Positions 56,215 through 64,000 of a stretch of 64,000 nt of DNA are shown here, in pieces. Below the pieces are notes generated by a model. It saw only the letters and a list, made by a program, of their open reading frames with translations. It searched no databases and had not been told where the DNA came from. Numbering within the stretch: the first letter of the stretch is position 1; the number at the start of each line of letters is the position of its first letter. The DNA comes from Druceiella hillmani. Taxonomy: Eukaryota > Arthropoda > Insecta > Lepidoptera > Hepialidae. The DNA lies in NCBI GenBank assembly GCA_039881145.1, contig JAYKKI010000027.1, positions 22,579,001 to 22,643,000 on the forward strand. The letters are read 5' to 3'. The translations under genes and the position numbers were made by a program.

Positions 56215-57125
56215 TACACAAAATAATTTTTTATTCTTAATAGAATACTGAAATATTAACAAATGTTGTAAATATAATAAATATTTTACAATAAAGACTG
56301 TTTTTTAGTTATTTAAAAAAGAATACTTGTCAAAATATGGATTACGAAAAGTCTATGAGTATTTTACATAATTACCTGTAAAAAAGTGTATTTGTTCGGG
56401 TTATTACGTCTTGTAACGTCACAATCAGACACTGAGCAAGACACCATACTCATAACAAATGCTTTTCATTGATTTATATAGAGGATTTATTAAGAAATAC
56501 ACAATATTCAACATGGCACATCAGAGGTTGTGACTCGCTTAACTAATGACTATTATTACTTTTTTCTTTATATCTTTTTCTCTTGTTCAGTGGGCATTTG
56601 AGTTCGATCTCTCACTTCCACGCTTTGTTCGTCTCCTTCCGTAGAAAATTCTAAGTCTATGGAAAAATACACCCGAAAAATATTTTTTTTACTAACACCT
56701 CTTTCATTTAATTTTATATTAAATTGTACTCGGGGTTGTGTCACATCGCAGTATACAAATTGCGGATTTAGCTGTTCATCAATGATACTATTTTTTAAAT
56801 ATTTTGTATGGAGGACCTGGATAATATTTTACGTAGCCTGCTATGGTTTAAAAAATGATATATGTATGTATGTAAGATATCTTCATATATTGTACGTTGT
56901 TCGTGGCGCAATTAGTTATTGCAACATTTGCAATCGTCTTTAATACGCATTTTTGATCTCTTTAATTCTATTGGAGAGACTTTAAAGTTTGAATTAAAAA
57001 ATAAATGAAATTTGTTCTTACATTTATATATAGGTTAATAAAAAAATTTAAATGGTTATTTCTTTTTTATATTTAGTAGGGAGGGCATTGCCCCACAGCC
57101 CTTTAGTTAGGACTGCCACTGTAAA
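56215..57125. other. A+T-rich intergenic DNA, no gene seen
   Basis: A 94-codon plus frame at 56659-56943 is Phe/Ile/Tyr-rich with no motif. No repeat recognised. Confidence 0.4.
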
Positions 57126-57127
57126 TG

Positions 57128-57191
<64 letters not shown>
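57128..57191. repeat. (AT)n microsatellite
   Basis: (AT)n interrupted once by TTTA. Confidence 0.95.
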
Positions 57192-57194
<3 letters not shown>

Positions 57195-57337
57195 ACAAAT
57201 ATATAATAAGACAATTTTTAATCTTCTAAAGTGGATATAAAATAATATTTTTTAAATTATGAGTTTATATGGAGGTTTCAAGTTTTCGAGGTATACGAGC
57301 TATAGATTTAATATAAATGTTGCGTCATTTATTGACG

Positions 57338-57376
57338 TAAGTTTTAGTATAAAATTGCTTATACTAGAACTTACAT
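57338..57376. repeat. Near-perfect 15-bp-arm hairpin
   Basis: TAAGTTTTAGTATAA and TTATACTAGAACTTA flank AATTGC, with one mismatch. Confidence 0.7.
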
Positions 57377-57399
57377 CAGTTCTAGTATATTATTGAGTA

Positions 57400-58390
57400 C
57401 ATATGATTTACTGCAGAACAAATTATATTCTGTGAGATTTTTACTACAAATGTTATATTAGTTCTCAAGTTGAATGGTAAAATATGTATTAATAAAAATT
57501 ATGAATAATGCTTGTACCGAATTTCTTTAATATTTATCTATCTATTTAGACGTGACTGAGTAATAAATATTAAAAAATTACGAATATTTATTATCTTAAT
57601 TTTAGTCTCATAAAATTTCTTATGAAATGTACATTATTTTGTAAAATTTGCAATAATATACAATAATCTTTTGTTTCTGCAAAAAGTTGAGTATGATATA
57701 TAATAAAGGTGAAAAAGCAGTTCAGTTGGCGACAAAATATTAAATATAAAGGAGAAATTTGTATGAAAACATTGCATTGAAAGTCATGAAACTTTAAAAT
57801 TTTATGTCAAAGTCAAGTAGTGTGCGTAAAGAATATAAAAAAAAACTTAAAAAAAATGATGATGATTTCCGGCGTTACAAAAATGTTTTTCTCGCTTGAA
57901 TTTAAGTTAAAAAAAGAAAAACCTCTTATTGTTCACGTCACAGTGGCACCAATTCTTATGAAAAACTAAAATTGCGTTAAATTGAATGAAGATAATATTT
58001 TTTCATCGAGAGTTGATTAATTAACTATATAAAGGGAGCATATTTACAATTCTAAGAATACTCTTTAATTTTTTAGTATTTTTGAAAACTTAACTATGGT
58101 TTTAGGTTTTACTGCAAATAATTTATTAAAATATATATTAAATGGCGAACAACTAATATTATCTAACCGAATATAAAAGTCTGATCTGGTCACTTATAAG
58201 ATGCGAGGAAAAAATATTATTTAGTTCTGTCGAAGTTTCAAGGGCTAAAAAATTATGTACATTGACCATTTTTGTATGAAAATTAATATAAAAATATAAC
58301 GGATATGAAATGAATTAAACAAGTTTTGTAGTCTCTAAACATTTATAAATTAATGATTGTGTAATTTTCTTATCAATAAAATTATCAATC
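57400..58390. other. A+T-rich intergenic DNA, no gene seen
   Basis: No supported feature. Confidence 0.45.
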
Positions 58391-58394
58391 AATA

Positions 58395-58705
58395 TGCATA
58401 ATTCAATGACAATATATAAAATAAACTCCAGTTTCCCTGTTCATTTTAAATTATTCTTAAATTAAACAGTATAACTGCTGATGCAAGCTTGTCTCGAACC
58501 TGCTTTTTAAACTTTATAGTCTACCTGTAGTAGATAAGCCTCCAAGCTCTACCTGTGGGGCCTAGCATCGCATCGAAACTCAAACCCCGGACCGAAATTG
58601 ATGACGTCGTTAAGGGATCGCGAAGGGTAATCCATCGTACCGCCCACTGCACTGGCTCCGTGGAGCCGGCAGCGTACGCTGCGTCATTGTGACGTTAAAA
58701 GTCAA
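58395..58705 (-). mobile_element. tRNA-derived SINE-like sequence in copy C
   Basis: The minus strand shows GGTACGATGGATTACCC (A-box region) and GGGGTTTGAGTTTCGATG (B-box region) at the same spacing as in 41390-41655. An extra GC-rich palindromic insertion, GCCGGCTCCACGGAGCC, occurs upstream, not seen in copy A. Confidence 0.45.
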
Positions 58706-59161
58706 CAATTTTGTCGTATTTCAAAACTTTGTGCTTTTATTTCCTTTATTGATTTTATATTTATTTATTTTAGGTTTTAGTGTACATGGGAATAGGTCTA
58801 TGATAATATGATAAATTTATCCATAAAGGAATAATCTTTCTCAATTAACTGAATAAATCAATAGACATTATTAGTTTGTTGAAATCTGAGAAATGTTTAA
58901 TCAAATATGTTTGTAAAAGTATTTCAATTTGATGATAGAGTCCTGTAATATTAATAATAAATGGTGAGATAATTTTCAGATAAGTTTTTCGAGTTTCTTT
59001 AAAGTTTTAGTAGATAAGCTTTAATTTTCATTTATTTGTATAAATTTATCTTTAATACGAATAACTAATTTTTTAGTTTTCTTAGGCCGGCAGGCAAAGA
59101 GGAAAGATTCTCTGTTATAATATTAATTTTTATTCTATCAATTTTGTCATATTTTTGATGA

Positions 59162-59162
<1 letters not shown>

Positions 59163-59212
<50 letters not shown>
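59163..59212. repeat. (AT)n microsatellite
   Basis: About 24 AT units at the point where copy A reads ATGACTAGTATGTC, so the run arose within copy C after duplication. The 103-codon frame running through it is an artefact. Confidence 0.95.
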
Positions 59213-59214
<2 letters not shown>

Positions 59215-60087
59215 TGCTTTCTGAAATCCTGTTCAATTTCTTATTTCAAAACGCTCAACTACCACTCTACTAAAAGCAATTTTCTGACCAAATTAAAACT
59301 TGGTTTTAATTATTATTTACCACATTCATTACAAAAGTTTAAAAACAATCTTTTCAGGTTTCTTCAAAAGATCTTATTTCTTCCGGTCTTTACTTTTTGT
59401 CGTTCTGTAATACGAACTAGCTTTTTTAATTTTTCCTTAATGTCTCTAATATTTTCTTCTTATTAATGTTTAAGTTATTTCCTCCGATCATCTAAGTGAC
59501 ATTGATTTGATTTTTCCCGGATTTCACAGGCTATGTATGTATGCACGTATGTAAGTTAGTTTGTTGCTTCGTGCAGACTAAATTACTAAAGTAATTTCAA
59601 CAAATGAGGTGTGCTTAGATACGTTTTGACCCAGTGTCCTAGAATATATAACATTATGAATTTTATAGGCTGTGTCTGTATCTTTCCGTAGTTAATTTTT
59701 TCTCTTGTTACAAATTGGTGAAATGCTTTATTGCAATATCACCATTTTTATAGTATTTGTCTTTGGATCTGGTTAACATATGATTTTATTATTTATCCTC
59801 TATTTCGGGTGCACATTAAATATAAATTATATGTCAATCGTCATTTGATGTTTTTAAAATAGCGAAATTTTTATTTTTATCAGCGTTTTTACTAGATGGA
59901 TTCGTTCTTGTAAGATGGGTTTCATTGTTATTCTCAATGATAACAAAGTATGTATTGATCTTTCCGGAGATATTATGATTAGTTTACGAGGTATTACAAA
60001 ACAATAACAAAATAATGATAATCTCTCAATAATTAATCTCGTATGTAGTTAGATACGTTTTTGCTTTTTGCATGTTTATCCATCATT

Positions 60088-60440
60088 AGGGTTCAGTACC
60101 TCAAAAGTAAAAAAGAAAGCCTTATAGATCACTTCGTTGTTCGTTTGTCAGTATGTCAAGACCTTTTTTTCTCAGGAACGCATAGAGGTATAGAGTTGAA
60201 ATTCATATCAAATACTTAGGTCTACGGTCCCTTGGTCAATAAATTAAGCTTCTAAATCAATGCAATCAAGAAGAAGCCTAAAATACGATCATTTATGCTA
60301 CACATTTCGACACTCTCAAATAAATCGAAACTTATAGGGTACTTCCCGTTGACCTAGAATCATGAAATTTGGCAAGAAATACGGTCTCACAGTACAATGA
60401 GAGAAAAAAATCGTTAATTTGTAGTTCTATCATATAAAAA
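60088..60440 (+). repeat. Dispersed insect repeat, longer copy
   Basis: GGGTTCAGTACCTCAAAAGT, TCACTTCGTTGTTCGTTTGT, TTTCTCAGGAACGCATAGAG, TCTACGGTCCCTTGG and GGTACTTCCCGTTGACCTAG follow in order. I recall this order from a common noncoding repeat of insect genomes. It has no apparent coding frame. The 20400-20610 copy is a fragment in inverse orientation. Confidence 0.55.
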
Positions 60441-60639
60441 AGTAATATTTTTTTTAAATATGCGCTTGTGGAAGATATACAGGTAATATATTTTCGTTGT
60501 AAAAAATTAAAATTTTGAAAATAGTTTAATATGAGTATTATGTACCATTAAATGTTTATAAAATTCCAAATGAATACCGAACCCTTGTAGTGTGAGTTCC
60601 ACTCATGCTTGACCGGTTTTTTAAGAAAGTACCATTATC

Positions 60640-61690
60640 ATTAGAACCTTAAGGCACAATTCAGTATTTACCATGTTCTAAATCTATTTAATTAACGCAA
60701 AATAAAGCATCATTTGTAAGATAGACTTAGATCCCCTTTAGCACTCGACCTTGAAAATGTACCTTTAAATAAGTAATTGCTATTGCAAAGAAAAACATTT
60801 TATTAAACAGAAGTATTCATTAATGCCTTAAGGCACGGTGCAGTATTTTGAATTTTTTTATCTCTATTTACGCAAAATAAAGCATCATTTGTAAGATGGA
60901 CTTAGATCCCCTTTAGCACTCGATCTTGAAAATGTAACTTTAAATAAGTAATTGCTATTGCAAAGAAAAACATTTTATTATACAGAAGTATTCATTAATG
61001 CCTTAAGGCACGATGTAGTATTTTGCATTTTTTAAACTCTATTTACGCAAAAAAAACATGATTTTTAAGATGGACTTAGATCCCCTTTAGCATTCGACCT
61101 TGAAAATGTAACTTTAAATAAGTAATTGCTATTGCAAAGAAAAACATTTTATTATACGGAAGTATTCATTAATGCCTTAAGGCACGATGTAGTATTTTGC
61201 ATTTTTTAACTCAATTTACGCAAAATAAAGCATCATTTGTAATATGGACTTAGATCCCCTTTAGCACTTGACCTTGAAAATGTAACTTTAAATAAGTAAT
61301 TGCTATTGCAAAGAAAACATTTTATTATACAGAAGTATTCATTAATGCCTTAAGGCACGATGTAGTATTTTGCATTTTTTAACTCAATTTACGCAAAATA
61401 AAGCATCATTTGTAAGTTGGACTTAGATCCCCTTTAGCACTCGACCTGGAAATGTAACTTTAAATAAGTAATTGCTATTGCAAAGAAAACATTTTATTAT
61501 ACAGAAGTATTCATTAATGCCTTAAGGCACGATGTAGTATTTTGCATTTTTTAACTCAATTTACGCAAAATAAAGCATCATTTGTAAGATGGACTTAGAT
61601 CCCCTTTATCACTCGACCTGGAAATGTAACTTTAAATAAGTAATTGCTATTGCAAAGAAAAACATTTTATTATACAGAAATATTCATAAA
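60640..61690. repeat. Satellite array, ~174-177 bp unit, 6 copies
   Basis: GGACTTAGATCCCCTTTA recurs near 60724, 60900, 61073, 61247, 61421 and 61593. Each unit carries GTAATTGCTATTGCAAAG, ACATTTTATTATACAGAAGT and ATTAATGCCTTAAGGCACGA, the last containing an AATGCCTTAAGGCA palindrome. Units 3-6 are almost identical and the first is more diverged, so expansion was recent. Confidence 0.95.
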
Positions 61691-61699
61691 TGTCATGTA

Positions 61700-63005
61700 A
61701 TTAACAAAAGAGAAACTGAAATATTTATTTTTCCGATTTTAGAATTAAGAAATACTTATTTATATACATGAGTGGTCCAAAGGCGAACCTATGTTTCTGT
61801 CGTAATAACATGAAACGCTCGCAAGATCATTGACGTGTCTTTTCATCTATCTGTCACAGCCGTTTTTTTCACAAACTGCTTGGCGTGGAAACTTGAAATT
61901 TGACATAACAATAAAGCATATTAACCCGCATATATCTGAATTAAAAGCTAACTATAAAAATATTGATATGGACATTTTAGGATGGTATGTTTAGCAATTT
62001 TCTTTTACAATTCCATGTATTAGATGGTTTATCATTTAAAATGGGTAATAGGGGCCTTAAAAATATTTCCAGTATTTTTTCATAATTCCATGTAGTATAT
62101 TTTCAGAGATGTCTTGAAAAATACGCAAAAATTATCAATATTTTTTTCTGTAATTTCTCACTTTAGAATGATAGGGTTTTTATAAGAATATGAAAAGGCT
62201 GTCTGAAAATAATAGCGACTATCCTAGATTCTATATTTTTGAAGTATGCATGTATTTTAACGCCTATCAAAGATATAATAATTAACATATGCCTATAATA
62301 ATTAACATAACGCCTATCTAAGATAAGTAATAATTAACATACGTAAATAATTTAACAGAAATAATATGTACCACTAATGGGGTATTTGAGTGATGTCGAT
62401 ATTTTAGTTAAAATGTTTTAAAACTCTAGAGTAGGTTTAAAAAAACCTTGGAATGAAAAAAATAGTGTATATAACAAACAATGAATCGAAACTTCTAAAT
62501 AGGAAAGAGTGTAAATTTTTTTTTCATTAAATAGAAAAAGTTATTATGAATTTAGTTTCCACACAAAAAAATGAGAAAATTATAATATGCAAATTATAAC
62601 TTAAACACAATATTTACCGAGCTACTGAAGATATTTAGTAAACTCCCGTATAATGAATGCTAAATAACTAGCCAGTGATGTCATAAGCCAGTCGTGTTTT
62701 GTATGGGGCGTCTTTGCACAAATTGTAGTTCGTCAGTTTTTAAGTTCTTATAACTTTATAATGAGAAGTCCCAGATATGATATATTTATTTTAACCGTTT
62801 TTAATGTTATTATTTATTCTACTTTAGTAATAAATAAAATATAACCTTTATAATGTAAGTTGTACACGTGTTTTATAGGTTTTTATGGTAGTACCGATAT
62901 CACCATTTATAGCGTTGGTAGTTGACTTATATTGATTAAATAATATCAATAATGAGGCCTTGAAATGCTGCAATCCATGCATATTTCATTCAATGCTAGA
63001 TAATA
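61700..63005. other. A+T-rich intergenic DNA with repeat-like patches
   Basis: 61780-61920 (TCTGTCACAGCCGTTTTTTT, TTGGCGTGGAAACTTGAAAT) resembles the tail of insect interspersed repeats. 62260-62345 contains AATTAACATA.GCCTAT three times. No gene. Confidence 0.35.
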
Positions 63006-63012
63006 GAGGATT

Positions 63013-63250
63013 AGAGTATTAATATTTTTCTTTTTCTTGAATATAATTTAAAGTATAAAGCTGTAAAAGTAGTAGTAGAAGGAAAATTTTTAATACGTAT
63101 AGAAAAAATCAAATTTCTTAGAACGTATAGAAAATAAATGTTGTTAAGATTAAGAAAAAAGGAGTAGAGTAATCATATCTTTCTTTTTCTTGAATATAAT
63201 TCAAAGTCTAAAGCTGTAAAAGTAGTAGTAGAAGAAAACATTTTAATTTT
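63013..63250. repeat. Direct duplication, ~160-bp step
   Basis: TTTCTTTTTCTTGAATATAA and AAAGCTGTAAAAGTAGTAGT plus AGAAG occur twice ~160 bp apart. ACGTATAGAAAA occurs three times around them. Confidence 0.85.
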
Positions 63251-63254
63251 TCAT

Positions 63255-64000
63255 TTCAATTACATGTACGTATAGAAAAAAGAAGCCAAAGAAAATATTT
63301 TTTAGGTTTGATCGGAATTGAATTTAAACCTTTCTATAGATGCCAGGGGCATATACTACTATATAAATAAGAAATAATAAAAAGACTTATGTATTTAAAT
63401 TATTGTTAAAGAAAGTTAAAATCAGATTAATTCAGTTTCTAGAATCCGTAGAATCCTTTTCTTATTAATAGTTTTTCCTCAAAAAAGGCATTTCCTTAAT
63501 AAAAAGTTGAAAACTAAGCGATGATAATTTATCTGTATAAATGTCCTTTTTTAAGCATAGATTGGAAATTTGGCCGTCGATCTGTAAATAATATGCATAT
63601 GTCTTAATTTACAGCTAAATAGATGAATATAAGCAAATATTGATTTAAAAAAATGTACAAAACTAGATGCGTTGTATTAAAATGATATACGAACTATTTG
63701 GATACATTATTAATAAAGTTGTTAATATGTGATTATTAACAGCACTCATTTGTAAAAATAAATTTCACGAATACCGAAATCATCTCGAAGGAAATCATGA
63801 TATATGAATTTTAGGCTAAGTTAAATTATGGTTTTGAAATTTGAATTCAAATGCGTTTTGAATGTGCTTTAGATTTAATTGAAAAACATTAAAACACTTT
63901 CCAAGCGGTTTTTATGAAGTAATACAGAAATTGGAATGAAAACTTTCGAAAGTGTGAAAAGTTATGGGCGAAAGAAATGATTTTAAGGTGACCCTTGATG
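63255..64000. other. A+T-rich intergenic DNA, no gene seen
   Basis: No supported feature up to the window end. Confidence 0.45.

Larger units (their letters stand above)
58395..59840 (+). repeat. Composite repeat, copy C (5' portion)
   Basis: 58395-59160 matches 41390-42130 of copy A with few gaps (ACTGCTGATGCAAG, TTTTTAAACTTTATAGTCTA, GTTAAAAGTCAACAATTTTG, ATGATAAATTTAT.C.TAAAG). 59220-59840 matches 42480-42920. An (AT)n run sits at the junction where copy A has its candidate exon. The 3' portion present in A, B, D and E is absent. Confidence 0.7.

Noticed and set aside
60640..61690. CRISPR-like regular repeats
   Set aside because: The whole unit repeats without unique spacers. It is a tandem satellite in a eukaryotic context.

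Overview
This is an extremely A+T-rich stretch of nuclear DNA from an arthropod, most likely an insect. It contains no intact protein-coding gene that I can recognise. The case for an insect rests on degenerate CCTAA/TTAGG-type pentanucleotides, relics of the mariner, hAT, CR1/Jockey, I-type and RTE families, a repeat with the familiar 'extra-base tail' found in insect genomes, long (AT)n runs, and candidate spliceosomal exons with GT...AG borders. Nothing looks bacterial, viral or organellar. The order of insect cannot be settled from this window.

Layout. 0-4.4 kb: two inverted ~50-90 bp repeats (near 265 and 4375) bracket a degenerate CCTAA block, a (GT)n run and a ~178-bp satellite. 4.7-7.1 kb: a decayed minus-strand LINE with reverse transcriptase (RT) and RNase H, closest to the I group. 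7.8-14.3 kb: two copies of one CR1/Jockey-like LINE in opposite orientation, a short 5'-truncated plus copy and a longer minus copy that keeps endonuclease and RT pieces. 14.5-29 kb: simple repeats, a two-copy inverted-repeat MITE, Harbinger-like and hAT-like scraps, several GC-richer islands, and the first members of a palindromic foldback family. 30-37 kb: a 5'-damaged mariner, two small satellites and the best candidate exon (a membrane-spanning segment near 34.1-34.36 kb). 38-60 kb: at least five direct, diverged copies of a composite repeat of up to ~2.8 kb, with a tRNA-derived SINE-like head in two of them and other elements nested inside. 52.7-53.2 and 60.6-61.7 kb: two more ~175-180 bp satellites.

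The most interesting system is the foldback family (9.94, 18.33, 21.50 and 48.99 kb). It has a near-perfect hairpin core of about 110-bp arms and a ~42-bp tail on one side only. Two copies in opposite orientations are flanked by 11-12 bp target-site duplications that enclose hairpin plus tail, so the asymmetric structure is the mobile unit. Second is the composite repeat array at 38-60 kb, where two copies share a TATA-containing, promoter-like segment.

The genes do not work together here. The window is best read as intergenic or intronic DNA full of old transposons. If any host gene crosses it, it is represented only by short candidate exons (27.3, 29.9, 34.1, 39.9 and 42.3 kb), whose phases do not all agree. 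All homology calls were made by eye from motifs and pairwise comparison, without database searches.
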